The notes beneath the pieces are model-generated. The model made no database searches. It was not told the DNA's origin and saw only the letters and a program-made list of their open reading frames with translations. From Aphelocoma coerulescens (taxonomy: Eukaryota; Chordata; Aves; Passeriformes; Corvidae), in the NCBI RefSeq assembly GCF_041296385.1, contig NW_027183605.1, positions 62,001 to 126,000 of the forward strand: DNA of 64,000 nt, read 5' to 3'. This document shows positions 35,183 to 48,180 of the stretch, piece after piece. The translations under genes were made by a program, and so were the position numbers. Every line of letters starts with the position of its first letter. Within the stretch, counting starts at the first letter, position 1.

Positions 35183-36788
35183 GTTTCTGGTGCTTTACGG
35201 GAGGCAAGGGGAAAGTGCAGCGCAGCAGTGGCTTTTACTTCTGGAGCCTTTTGCTTTGGTAGCAGCAGCTGCTGCAAGTGGGCAACGGAGCTGCGAGAGT
35301 GCATCATGTGACGGCACATCTCTCTGAGAGAGGAGCTTTCGAGCCGCAGCGCGTTGCGCCCGGTTTCAAGGCTACTTGGAGGAGTGGGGGGTACTTGAAG
35401 AACGCCTTCTTTCTGGGCGCGTCCTTCTGGGTGTGCTCAAGCTGCATGGACTCGGCAGCACTGGAGGTGTAAGAACCTGTTTCTGGCCAGCTTGTGTGCT
35501 GGAGTGCAAGGGCTGCGCCTTCCTTTCTGAAGCAGCCCAGAGCATTCTCAGCGGAACCTGCTTGTGAAGCAGCTCTCGGCTGGACATTTGCGAGTCGCTG
35601 CACTGAAGTGCATGAAGCCGGTGCCCAGCTGCTTCGTCCTTCGCTTTCTGGGCTCTGGACAGAACTGAAGCGCAGCGATGGCTTGGAGCTTTGCCGCTCT
35701 TCAGCGTGAACACTGCACGCAGCCACAGGCTGGACATTTGCGAGTCGCTGCACTGAAGTGCATGAAGCCGGTGCCCAGCTGCTTCGTCCTTCGCCTTCTG
35801 GGCTCTGGACAGAACTGAAGCGCAGCGATGGCTTGGAGCTTTGCCGCTCTTCAGCGCGAACACTGCACGCAGCCACAGGCTGCTGTGCACGGCTTTTCCT
35901 CAGCTCGACGAACAGTCATTGTCTTGCTGTTTCCCAGCGTCGAAAGTGTCCGTGTAGCTCTCGCTCAGCGAAATGCGTCAGGAGAGAAACACTTGCTGGA
36001 TGAGCCTTTCGCTGGCCAAGACTTTCAACACAGCACCACCATTCGGGCAAGGAGGAGGAGAAAGGAAGACCACCTTTGCGTCCTGGCCCGTCCTTCTGTG
36101 CGAGACGCCTCTCCGCCTCTTCGCTCCCTGCAAGGCTGTAGTGTGCGCGCCGGCACGCGGAAGCGAGAGGGCAGGTGCAGAGAGCACCGCGATCTGACGG
36201 CGCCGTGCAGGCTGGAAAGGAAAGAGGGCTGCCACTGGAATGTGGTGCAAGTACAGGTTTGCACGCGTCGAGGGTAAGCTCTGGGTGAGCTTGTTGACCT
36301 AAAGCTGTTCTCTGTGCCAGACGTAGCCGAGAATCTTTCCGTTGAGATTCAGGCTACCGCGCAAACAGAATGTGGTGCTACCTAGCGCTGCGAGGGAAAG
36401 GGCATAGCCCAGGCGTGTTTCGGCAGAAGCAGCAGCACGGAGGGTTTCTCTGCCGGCACCGCGGCTCCCTGTGCGAGAAGTAGACGACGGCTCGACTCCG
36501 GCAGAATGAAAGCGCGACACGGTACGAAGAGCGTAAGAATGAAGGCAGAGCACCGAGCTGCCGTGCGCCATCGCGCAGGCTGCAAGAGGAAGCGTGCTTG
36601 GCCACCGGCTCCTTTGCGGATTCACGTTAGCACTTGAAAACAGAAAGTTCCACTCGCAGCTACTGGTGCTGCTACCTCTTTCTCTTCCAGCTTTCCCTGG
36701 AAAGAACTGTGCCCAGGTTTAGGCTTCAACGCGCCGAGGTAACAGTGGCAGATGCGGCAGAGAATGGAAATACAGCGTGCAGCGGGCG
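35183..36788. repeat. Repeat unit 23, family V-N, two subrepeats; first unit of second block
   Basis: Same marker state as unit 18: g415 g418 t463 and t1416. Confidence 0.95.
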
Positions 36789-38544
36789 GTTTCTGGTGCT
36801 TTACGGGAGGCAAGGGGAAAGTGCAGCGCAGCAGTGGCTTTTACTTCTGGAGCCTTTTGCTTTGGTAGCAGCAGCTGCTGCAAGTGGGCAACGGAGCTGC
36901 GAGAGTGCATCATGTGACGGCACATCTCTCTGAGAGAGGAGCTTTCGAGCCGCAGCGCGTTGCGCCCGGTTTCAAGGCTACTTGGAGGAGTGGGGGGTAC
37001 TTGAAGAACGCCTTCTTTCTGGGCGCGTCCTTCTGGGTGTGCTCAAGCTGCATGGACTCGGCAGCACTGGAGGTGTAAGAACCTGTTTCTGGCCAGCTTG
37101 TGTGCTGGAGTGCAAGGGCTGCGCCTTCCTTTCTGAAGCAGCCCAGAGCATTCTCAGCGGAACCTGCTTGTGAAGCAGCTCTCGGCTGGACATTTGCGAG
37201 TCTCTCCACTGAAGTGCATGAAGCCGGTGCCCAGCTGCTTCGTCCTTCGCCTTCTGGGCTCTGGACAGAACTGAAGCGCAGTGATGGCTTGGAGCTTTGC
37301 CGCTCTTCAGCGTGAACACTGCACGCAGCCACAGGCTGGACATTTGCGAGTCGCTGCACTGAAGTGCATGAAGCCGGTGCCCAGCTGCTTCGTCCTTCGC
37401 CTTCTGGGCTCTGGACAGAACTGAAGCGCAGCGATGGCTTGGAGCTTTGCCGCTCTTCAGCGTGAACACTGCACGCAGCCACAGGCTGGACATTTGCGAG
37501 TCGCTGCACTGAAGTGCATGAAGCCGGTGCCCAGCTGCTTCGTCCTTCGCCTTCTGGGCTCTGGACAGAACTGAAGCGCAGCGATGGCTTGGAGCTTTGC
37601 CGCTCTTCAGCGCGAACACTGCACGCAGCCACAGGCTGCTGTGCACGGCTTTTCCTCAGCTCGACGTACCGTCATTCTCTTGCTGTTTCTCAGCGTCGAA
37701 AGTGTCCGTGTAGCTCTCGCTCAGCGAAATGCGTCAGGAGAGAAACGCTTGCTGGATGAGCCTTTCGCTGGCCAAGACTTTCAACACAGCACCACCATTC
37801 GGGCAAGGAGGAGGAGAAAGGAAGACCATCTTTGCGTCCTGGCCCGTCCTTCTGTGCGAGACGCCTCTCCGCCTCTTCGCTCCCTGCAAGGCTGTAGTGT
37901 GCGCGCCGGCACTCGGAAGCGAGAGGGCAGGTGCAGAGAGCACCGCGATCTGACGGCGCCGTGCAGGCTGGAAAGGAAAGAGGGCTGCCACTGGAATGTG
38001 GTGCAAGTACAGGTTTGCACGCGTCGAGGGTAAGCTCTGGGTGAGCTTGTTGACCTAAAGCTGTTCTCTGTGCCAGACGTAGCCGAGAATCTTTCCGTTG
38101 AGATTCAGGCTACCGCGCAAACAGAATGTGGTGCTACCTAGCGCTGCGAGGGAAAGGGCATAGCCCAGGCGTGTTTCGGCAGAAGCAGCAGCACGGAGGG
38201 TTTCTCTGCCGGCACCGCGGCTCCCTGTGCGAGAAGTAGACGACGGCTCGACTCCGGCAGAATGAAAGCGCGACACGGTACGAAGAGCGTAAGAATGAAG
38301 GCAGAGCACCGAGCTGCCGTGCGCCATCGCGCAGGCTGCAAGAGGAAGCGTGCCTGGCCACCGGCTCCTTTGCGGATTCACGTTAGCACTTGAAAACAGA
38401 AAGTTCCACTCGCAGCTACTGGTGCTGCTACCTCTTTCTCTTCCAGCTTTCCCTGGAAAGAACTGTGCCCAGGTTTAGGCTTCAACGCGCCGAGGTAACA
38501 GTGGCAGATGCGGCAGAGAATGGAAATACAGCGTGCAGCGGGCG
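36789..38544. repeat. Repeat unit 24, family L2, three subrepeats (1,756 bp)
   Basis: Subrepeats span 37184-37633. It shares both otherwise private changes of unit 19 (here at 37282 and 37690), so the two are copies of one ancestor that already had three subrepeats. Confidence 0.95.
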
Positions 38545-40150
38545 GTTTCTGGTGCTTTACGGGAGGCAAGGGGAAAGTGCAGCGCAGCAGTGGCTTTTAC
38601 TTCTGGAGCCTTTTGCTTTGGTAGCAGCAGCTGCTGCAAGTGGGCAACGGAGCTGCGAGAGTGCATCATGTGACGGCACATCTCTCTGAGAGAGGAGCTT
38701 TCGAGCCGCAGCGCGTTGCGCCCGGTTTCAAGGCTACTTGGAGGAGTGGGGGGTACTTGAAGAACGCCTTCTTTCTGGGCGCGTCCTTCTGGGTGTGCTC
38801 AAGCTGCATGGACTCGGCAGCACTGGAGGTGTAAGAACCTGTTTCTGGCCAGCTTGTGTGCTGGAGTGCAAGGGCTGCGCCTTCCTTTCTGAAGCAGCCC
38901 AGAGCATTCTCAGCGGAACCTGCTTGTGAAGCAGCTCTCGGCTGGACATTTGCGAGTCGCTGCACTGAAGTGCATGAAGCCGGTGCCCAGCTGCTTCGTC
39001 CTTCGCTTTCTGGGCTCTGGACAGAACTGAAGCGCAGCGATGGCTTGGAGCTTTGCCGCTCTTCAGCGTGAACACTGCACGCAGCCACAGGCTGGACATT
39101 TGCGAGTCGCTGCACTGAAGTGCATGAAGCCGGTGCCCAGCTGCTTCGTCCTTCGCCTTCTGGGCTCTGGACAGAACTGAAGCGCAGCGATGGCTTGGAG
39201 CTTTGCCGCTCTTCAGCGCGAACACTGCACGCAGCCACAGGCTGCTGTGCACGGCTTTTCCTCAGCTCGACGTACAGTCATTGTCTTGCTGTTTCCCAGC
39301 GTCGAAAGTGTCCGTGTAGCTCTCGCTCAGCGAAATGCGTCAGGAGAGAAACACTTGCTGGATGAGCCTTTCGCTGGCCAAGACTTTCAACACAGCACCA
39401 CCATTCGGGCAAGGAGGAGGAGAAAGGAAGACCACCTTTGCGTCCTGGCCCGTCCTTCTGTGCGAGACGCCTCTCCGCCTCTTCGCTCCCTGCAAGGCTG
39501 TAGTGTGCGCGCCGGCACGCGGAAGCGAGAGGGCAGGTGCAGAGAGCACCGCGATCTGACGGCGCCGTGCAGGCTGGAAAGGAAAGAGGGCTGCCACTGG
39601 AATGTGGTGCAAGTACAGGTTTGCACGCGTCGAGGGTAAGCTCTGGGTGAGCTTGTTGACCTAAAGCTGTTCTCTGTGCCAGACGTAGCCGAGAATCTTT
39701 CCGTTGAGATTCAGGCTACCGCGCAAACAGAATGTGGTGCTACCTAGCGCTGCGAGGGAAAGGGCATAGCCCAGGCGTGTTTCGGCAGAAGCAGCAGCAC
39801 GGAGGGTTTCTCTGCCGGCACCGCGGCTCCCTGTGCGAGAAGTAGACGACGGCTCGACTCCGGCAGAATGAAAGCGCGACACGGTACGAAGAGCGTAAGA
39901 ATGAAGGCAGAGCACCGAGCTGCCGTGCGCCATCGCGCAGGCTGCAAGAGGAAGCGTGCCTGGCCACCGGCTCCTTTGCGGATTCACGTTAGCACTTGAA
40001 AACAGAAAGTTCCACTCGCAGCTACTGGTGCTGCTACCTCTTTCTCTTCCAGCTTTCCCTGGAAAGAACTGTGCCCAGGTTTAGGCTTCAACGCGCCGAG
40101 GTAACAGTGGCAGATGCGGCAGAGAATGGAAATACAGCGTGCAGCGGGCG
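38545..40150. repeat. Repeat unit 25, family V-Y, two subrepeats
   Basis: Same marker state as unit 20. Confidence 0.95.
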
Positions 40151-41756
40151 GTTTCTGGTGCTTTACGGGAGGCAAGGGGAAAGTGCAGCGCAGCAGTGGC
40201 TTTTACTTCTGGAGCCTTTTGCTTTGGTAGCAGCAGCTGCTGCAAGTGGGCAACGGAGCTGCGAGAGTGCATCATGTGACGGCACATCTCTCTGAGAGAG
40301 GAGCTTTCGAGCCGCAGCGCGTTGCGCCCGGTTTCAAGGCTACTTGGAGGAGTGGGGGGTACTTGAAGAACGCCTTCTTTCTGGGCGCGTCCTTCTGGGT
40401 GTGCTCAAGCTGCATGGACTCGGCAGCACTGGAGGTGTAAGAACCTGTTTCTGGCCAGCTTGTGTGCTGGAGTGCAAGGGCTGCGCCTTCCTTTCTGAAG
40501 CAGCCCAGAGCATTCTCAGCGGAACCTGCTTGTGAAGCAGCTCTCGGCTGGACATTTGCGAGTCGCTGCACTGAAGTGCATGAAGCCGGTGCCCAGCTGC
40601 TTCGTCCTTCGCTTTCTGGGCTCTGGACAGAACTGAAGCGCAGCGATGGCTTGGAGCTTTGCCGCTCTTCAGCGTGAACACTGCACGCAGCCACAGGCTG
40701 GACATTTGCGAGTCGCTGCACTGAAGTGCATGAAGCCGGTGCCCAGCTGCTTCGTCCTTCGCCTTCTGGGCTCTGGACAGAACTGAAGCGCAGCGATGGC
40801 TTGGAGCTTTGCCGCTCTTCAGCGCGAACACTGCACGCAGCCACAGGCTGCTGTGCACGGCTTTTCCTCAGCTCGACGAACAGTCATTGTCTTGCTGTTT
40901 CCCAGCGTCGAAAGTGTCCGTGTAGCTCTCGCTCAGCGAAATGCGTCAGGAGAGAAACACTTGCTGGATGAGCCTTTCGCTGGCCAAGACTTTCAACACA
41001 GCACCACCATTCGGGCAAGGAGGAGGAGAAAGGAAGACCACCTTTGCGTCCTGGCCCGTCCTTCTGTGCGAGACGCCTCTCCGCCTCTTCGCTCCCTGCA
41101 AGGCTGTAGTGTGCGCGCCGGCACGCGGAAGCGAGAGGGCAGGTGCAGAGAGCACCGCGATCTGACGGCGCCGTGCAGGCTGGAAAGGAAAGAGGGCTGC
41201 CACTGGAATGTGGTGCAAGTACAGGTTTGCACGCGTCGAGGGTAAGCTCTGGGTGAGCTTGTTGACCTAAAGCTGTTCTCTGTGCCAGACGTAGCCGAGA
41301 ATCTTTCCGTTGAGATTCAGGCTACCGCGCAAACAGAATGTGGTGCTACCTAGCGCTGCGAGGGAAAGGGCATAGCCCAGGCGTGTTTCGGCAGAAGCAG
41401 CAGCACGGAGGGTTTCTCTGCCGGCACCGCGGCTCCCTGTGCGAGAAGTAGACGACGGCTCGACTCCGGCAGAATGAAAGCGCGACACGGTACGAAGAGC
41501 GTAAGAATGAAGGCAGAGCACCGAGCTGCCGTGCGCCATCGCGCAGGCTGCAAGAGGAAGCGTGCTTGGCCACCGGCTCCTTTGCGGATTCACGTTAGCA
41601 CTTGAAAACAGAAAGTTCCACTCGCAGCTACTGGTGCTGCTACCTCTTTCTCTTCCAGCTTTCCCTGGAAAGAACTGTGCCCAGGTTTAGGCTTCAACGC
41701 GCCGAGGTAACAGTGGCAGATGCGGCAGAGAATGGAAATACAGCGTGCAGCGGGCG
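40151..41756. repeat. Repeat unit 26, family V-N, two subrepeats
   Basis: Same marker state as unit 21, including t1416. Confidence 0.95.
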
Positions 41757-43362
41757 GTTTCTGGTGCTTTACGGGAGGCAAGGGGAAAGTGCAGCGCAGC
41801 AGTGGCTTTTACTTCTGGAGCCTTTTGCTTTGGTAGCAGCAGCTGCTGCAAGTGGGCAACGGAGCTGCGAGAGTGCATCATGTGACGGCACATCTCTCTG
41901 AGAGAGGAGCTTTCGAGCCGCAGCGCGTTGCGCCCGGTTTCAAGGCTACTTGGAGGAGTGGGGGGTACTTGAAGAACGCCTTCTTTCTGGGCGCGTCCTT
42001 CTGGGTGTGCTCAAGCTGCATGGACTCGGCAGCACTGGAGGTGTAAGAACCTGTTTCTGGCCAGCTTGTGTGCTGGAGTGCAAGGGCTGCGCCTTCCTTT
42101 CTGAAGCAGCCCAGAGCATTCTCAGCGGAACCTGCTTGTGAAGTAGCTCTCGGCTGGACATTTGCGAGTCTCTCCACTGAAGTGCATGAAGCCGGTGCCC
42201 AGCTGCTTCGTCCTTCGCCTTCTGGGCTCTGGACAGAACTGAAGCGCAGCGATGGCTTGGAGCTTTGCCGCTCTTCAGCGTGAACACTGCACGCAGCCAC
42301 AGGCTGGACATTTGCGAGTCGCTGCACTGAAGTGCATGAAGCCGGTGCCCAGCTGCTTCGTCCTTCGCCTTCTGGGCTCTGGACAGAACTGAAGCGCAGC
42401 GATGGCTTGGAGCTTTGCCGCTCTTCAGCGCGAACACTGCACGCAGCCACAGGCTGCTGTGCACGGCTTTTCCTCAGCTCGACGTACCGTCATTCTCTTG
42501 CTGTTTCCCAGCGTCGAAAGTGTCCGTGTAGCTCTCGCTCAGCGAAATGCGTCAGGAGAGAAACACTTGCTGGATGAGCCTTTCGCTGGCCAAGACTTTC
42601 AACACAGCACCACCATTCGGGCAAGGAGGAGGAGAAAGGAAGACCACCTTTGCGTCCTGGCCCGTCCTTCTGTGCGAGACGCCTCTCCGCCTCTTCGCTC
42701 CCTGCAAGGCTGTAGTGTGCGCGCCGGCACTCGGAAGCGAGAGGGCAGGTGCAGAGAGCACCGCGATCTGACGGCGCCGTGCAGGCTGGAAAGGAAAGAG
42801 CGCTGCCACTGGAATGTGGTGCAAGTACAGGTTTGCACGCGTCGAGGGTAAGCTCTGGGTGAGCTTGTTGACCTAAAGCTGTTCTCTGTGCCAGACGTAG
42901 CCGAGAATCTTTCCGTTGAGATTCAGGCTACCGCGCAAACAGAATGTGGTGCTACCTAGCGCTGCGAGGGAAAGGGCATAGCCCAGGCGTGTTTCGGCAG
43001 AAGCAGCAGCACGGAGGGTTTCTCTGCCGGCACCGCGGCTCCCTGTGCGAGAAGTAGACGACGGCTCGACTCCGGCAGAATGAAAGCGCGACACGGTACG
43101 AAGAGCGTAAGAATGAAGGCAGAGCACCGAGCTGCCGTGCGCCATCGCGCAGGCTGCAAGAGGAAGCGTGCCTGGCCACCGGCTCCTTTGCGGATTCACG
43201 TTAGCACTTGAAAACAGAAAGTTCCACTCGCAGCTACTGGTGCTGCTACCTCTTTCTCTTCCAGCTTTCCCTGGAAAGAACTGTGCCCAGGTTTAGGCTT
43301 CAACGCGCCGAGGTAACAGTGGCAGATGCGGCAGAGAATGGAAATACAGCGTGCAGCGGGCG
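41757..43362. repeat. Repeat unit 27, family L1, two subrepeats; last unit of second block
   Basis: L1 with c388t, as in unit 22. The parallel with the first block ends at its right edge: unit 28 is L2 whereas unit 23 is V-N. Confidence 0.95.
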
Positions 43363-44968
43363 GTTTCTGGTGCTTTACGGGAGGCAAGGGGAAAGTGCAG
43401 CGCAGCAGTGGCTTTTACTTCTGGAGCCTTTTGCTTTGGTAGCAGCAGCTGCTGCAAGTGGGCAACGGAGCTGCGAGAGTGCATCATGTGACGGCACATC
43501 TCTCTGAGAGAGGAGCTTTCGAGCCGCAGCGCGTTGCGCCCGGTTTCAAGGCTACTTGGAGGAGTGGGGGGTACTTGAAGAACGCCTTCTTTCTGGGCGC
43601 GTCCTTCTGGGTGTGCTCAAGCTGCATGGACTCGGCAGCACTGGAGGTGTAAGAACCTGTTTCTGGCCAGCTTGTGTGCTGGAGTGCAAGGGCTGCGCCT
43701 TCCTTTCTGAAGCAGCCCAGAGCATTCTCAGCGGAACCTGCTTGTGAAGCAGCTCTCGGCTGGACATTTGCGAGTCTCTCCACTGAAGTGCATGAAGCCG
43801 GTGCCCAGCTGCTTCGTCCTTCGCCTTCTGGGCTCTGGACAGAACTGAAGCGCAGCGATGGCTTGGAGCTTTGCCGCTCTTCAGCGTGAACACTGCACGC
43901 AGCCACAGGCTGGACATTTGCGAGTCGCTGCACTGAAGTGCATGAAGCCGGTGCCCAGCTGCTTCGTCCTTCGCTTTCTGGGCTCTGGACAGAACTGAAG
44001 CGCAGCGATGGCTTGGAGCTTTGCCGCTCTTCAGCGCGAACACTGCACGCAGCCACAGGCTGCTGTGCACGGCTTTTCCTCAGCTCGACGTACCGTCATT
44101 CTCTTGCTGTTTCCCAGCGTCGAAAGTGTCCGTGTAGCTCTCGCTCAGCGAAATGCGTCAGGAGAGAAACGCTTGCTGGATGAGCCTTTCGCTGGCCAAG
44201 ACTTTCAACACAGCACCACCATTCGGGCAAGGAGGAGGAGAAAGGAAGACCATCTTTGCGTCCTGGCCCGTCCTTCTGTGCGAGACGCCTCTCCGCCTCT
44301 TCGCTCCCTGCAAGGCTGTAGTGTGCGCGCCGGCACTCGGAAGCGAGAGGGCAGGTGCAGAGAGCACCGCGATCTGACGGCGCCGTGCAGGCTGGAAAGG
44401 AAAGAGGGCTGCCACTGGAATGTGGTGCAAGTACAGGTTTGCACGCGTCGAGGGTAAGCTCTGGGTGAGCTTGTTGACCTAAAGCTGTTCTCTGTGCCAG
44501 ACGTAGCCGAGAATCTTTCCGTTGAGATTCAGGCTACCGCGCAAACAGAATGTGGTGCTACCTAGCGCTGCGAGGGAAAGGGCATAGCCCAGGCGTGTTT
44601 CGGCAGAAGCAGCAGCACGGAGGGTTTCTCTGCCGGCACCGCGGCTCCCTGTGCGAGAAGTAGACGACGGCTCGACTCCGGCAGAATGAAAGCGCGACAC
44701 GGTACGAAGAGCGTAAGAATGAAGGCAGAGCACCGAGCTGCCGTGCGCCATCGCGCAGGCTGCAAGAGGAAGCGTGCCTGGCCACCGGCTCCTTTGCGGA
44801 TTCACGTTAGCACTTGAAAACAGAAAGTTCCACTCGCAGCTACTGGTGCTGCTACCTCTTTCTCTTCCAGCTTTCCCTGGAAAGAACTGTGCCCAGGTTT
44901 AGGCTTCAACGCGCCGAGGTAACAGTGGCAGATGCGGCAGAGAATGGAAATACAGCGTGCAGCGGGCG
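43363..44968. repeat. Repeat unit 28, family L2, two subrepeats with swapped marker
   Basis: The first subrepeat has cttcgcctt and the second has cttcgcttt. In every other two-copy unit that carries the T, it is in the first copy. This points to conversion or exchange between the subrepeats. Confidence 0.95.
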
Positions 44969-46574
44969 GTTTCTGGTGCTTTACGGGAGGCAAGGGGAAA
45001 GTGCAGCGCAGCAGTGGCTTTTACTTCTGGAGCCTTTTGCTTTGGTAGCAGCAGCTGCTGCAAGTGGGCAACGGAGCTGCGAGAGTGCATCATGTGACGG
45101 CACATCTCTCTGAGAGAGGAGCTTTCGAGCCGCAGCGCGTTGCGCCCGGTTTCAAGGCTACTTGGAGGAGTGGGGGGTACTTGAAGAACGCCTTCTTTCT
45201 GGGCGCGTCCTTCTGGGTGTGCTCAAGCTGCATGGACTCGGCAGCACTGGAGGTGTAAGAACCTGTTTCTGGCCAGCTTGTGTGCTGGAGTGCAAGGGCT
45301 GCGCCTTCCTTTCTGAAGCAGCCCAGAGCATTCTCAGCGGAACCTGCTTGTGAAGCAGCTCTCGGCTGGACATTTGCGAGTCTCTCCACTGAAGTGCATG
45401 AAGCCGGTGCCCAGCTGCTTCGTCCTTCGCTTTCTGGGCTCTGGACAGAACTGAAGCGCAGCGATGGCTTGGAGCTTTGCCGCTCTTCAGCGTGAACACT
45501 GCACGCAGCCACAGGCTGGACATTTGCGAGTCGCTGCACTGAAGTGCATGAAGCCGGTGCCCAGCTGCTTCGTCCTTCGCCTTCTGGGCTCTGGACAGAA
45601 CTGAAGCGCAGCGATGGCTTGGAGCTTTGCCGCTCTTCAGCGCGAACACTGCACGCAGCCACAGGCTGCTGTGCACGGCTTTTCCTCAGCTCGACGTACA
45701 GTCATTGTCTTGCTGTTTCCCAGCGTCGAAAGTGTCCGTGTAGCTCTCGCTCAGCGAAATGCGTCAGGAGAGAAACACTTGCTGGATGAGCCTTTCGCTG
45801 GCCAAGACTTTCAACACAGCACCACCATTCGGGCAAGGAGGAGGAGAAAGGAAGACCACCTTTGCGTCCTGGCCCGTCCTTCTGTGCGAGACGCCTCTCC
45901 GCCTCTTCGCTCCCTGCAAGGCTGTAGTGTGCGCGCCGGCACGCGGAAGCGAGAGGGCAGGTGCAGAGAGCACCGCGATCTGACGGCGCCGTGCAGGCTG
46001 GAAAGGAAAGAGGGCTGCCACTGGAATGTGGTGCAAGTACAGGTTTGCACGCGTCGAGGGTAAGCTCTGGGTGAGCTTGTTGACCTAAAGCTGTTCTCTG
46101 TGCCAGACGTAGCCGAGAATCTTTCCGTTGAGATTCAGGCTACCGCGCAAACAGAATGTGGTGCTACCTAGCGCTGCGAGGGAAAGGGCATAGCCCAGGC
46201 GTGTTTCGGCAGAAGCAGCAGCACGGAGGGTTTCTCTGCCGGCACCGCGGCTCCCTGTGCGAGAAGTAGACGACGGCTCGACTCCGGCAGAATGAAAGCG
46301 CGACACGGTACGAAGAGCGTAAGAATGAAGGCAGAGCACCGAGCTGCCGTGCGCCATCGCGCAGGCTGCAAGAGGAAGCGTGCCTGGCCACCGGCTCCTT
46401 TGCGGATTCACGTTAGCACTTGAAAACAGAAAGTTCCACTCGCAGCTACTGGTGCTGCTACCTCTTTCTCTTCCAGCTTTCCCTGGAAAGAACTGTGCCC
46501 AGGTTTAGGCTTCAACGCGCCGAGGTAACAGTGGCAGATGCGGCAGAGAATGGAAATACAGCGTGCAGCGGGCG
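44969..46574. repeat. Repeat unit 29, family V-Y, two subrepeats
   Basis: t415 c418 t463 and c1416. It matches the next unit at every diagnostic site. Confidence 0.95.
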
Positions 46575-48180
46575 GTTTCTGGTGCTTTACGGGAGGCAAG
46601 GGGAAAGTGCAGCGCAGCAGTGGCTTTTACTTCTGGAGCCTTTTGCTTTGGTAGCAGCAGCTGCTGCAAGTGGGCAACGGAGCTGCGAGAGTGCATCATG
46701 TGACGGCACATCTCTCTGAGAGAGGAGCTTTCGAGCCGCAGCGCGTTGCGCCCGGTTTCAAGGCTACTTGGAGGAGTGGGGGGTACTTGAAGAACGCCTT
46801 CTTTCTGGGCGCGTCCTTCTGGGTGTGCTCAAGCTGCATGGACTCGGCAGCACTGGAGGTGTAAGAACCTGTTTCTGGCCAGCTTGTGTGCTGGAGTGCA
46901 AGGGCTGCGCCTTCCTTTCTGAAGCAGCCCAGAGCATTCTCAGCGGAACCTGCTTGTGAAGCAGCTCTCGGCTGGACATTTGCGAGTCTCTCCACTGAAG
47001 TGCATGAAGCCGGTGCCCAGCTGCTTCGTCCTTCGCTTTCTGGGCTCTGGACAGAACTGAAGCGCAGCGATGGCTTGGAGCTTTGCCGCTCTTCAGCGTG
47101 AACACTGCACGCAGCCACAGGCTGGACATTTGCGAGTCGCTGCACTGAAGTGCATGAAGCCGGTGCCCAGCTGCTTCGTCCTTCGCCTTCTGGGCTCTGG
47201 ACAGAACTGAAGCGCAGCGATGGCTTGGAGCTTTGCCGCTCTTCAGCGCGAACACTGCACGCAGCCACAGGCTGCTGTGCACGGCTTTTCCTCAGCTCGA
47301 CGTACAGTCATTGTCTTGCTGTTTCCCAGCGTCGAAAGTGTCCGTGTAGCTCTCGCTCAGCGAAATGCGTCAGGAGAGAAACACTTGCTGGATGAGCCTT
47401 TCGCTGGCCAAGACTTTCAACACAGCACCACCATTCGGGCAAGGAGGAGGAGAAAGGAAGACCACCTTTGCGTCCTGGCCCGTCCTTCTGTGCGAGACGC
47501 CTCTCCGCCTCTTCGCTCCCTGCAAGGCTGTAGTGTGCGCGCCGGCACGCGGAAGCGAGAGGGCAGGTGCAGAGAGCACCGCGATCTGACGGCGCCGTGC
47601 AGGCTGGAAAGGAAAGAGGGCTGCCACTGGAATGTGGTGCAAGTACAGGTTTGCACGCGTCGAGGGTAAGCTCTGGGTGAGCTTGTTGACCTAAAGCTGT
47701 TCTCTGTGCCAGACGTAGCCGAGAATCTTTCCGTTGAGATTCAGGCTACCGCGCAAACAGAATGTGGTGCTACCTAGCGCTGCGAGGGAAAGGGCATAGC
47801 CCAGGCGTGTTTCGGCAGAAGCAGCAGCACGGAGGGTTTCTCTGCCGGCACCGCGGCTCCCTGTGCGAGAAGTAGACGACGGCTCGACTCCGGCAGAATG
47901 AAAGCGCGACACGGTACGAAGAGCGTAAGAATGAAGGCAGAGCACCGAGCTGCCGTGCGCCATCGCGCAGGCTGCAAGAGGAAGCGTGCCTGGCCACCGG
48001 CTCCTTTGCGGATTCACGTTAGCACTTGAAAACAGAAAGTTCCACTCGCAGCTACTGGTGCTGCTACCTCTTTCTCTTCCAGCTTTCCCTGGAAAGAACT
48101 GTGCCCAGGTTTAGGCTTCAACGCGCCGAGGTAACAGTGGCAGATGCGGCAGAGAATGGAAATACAGCGTGCAGCGGGCG
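46575..48180. repeat. Repeat unit 30, family V-Y, two subrepeats
   Basis: Same state as unit 29, and as unit 12 apart from the latter's private 18189 change. Confidence 0.95.

Larger units (their letters stand above)
35183..43362. repeat. Higher-order block, copy 2 (units 23-27, 8,180 bp)
   Basis: Direct tandem copy of 27003-35182. The two private changes of unit 19 are present at the matching positions in unit 24. Confidence 0.9.
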
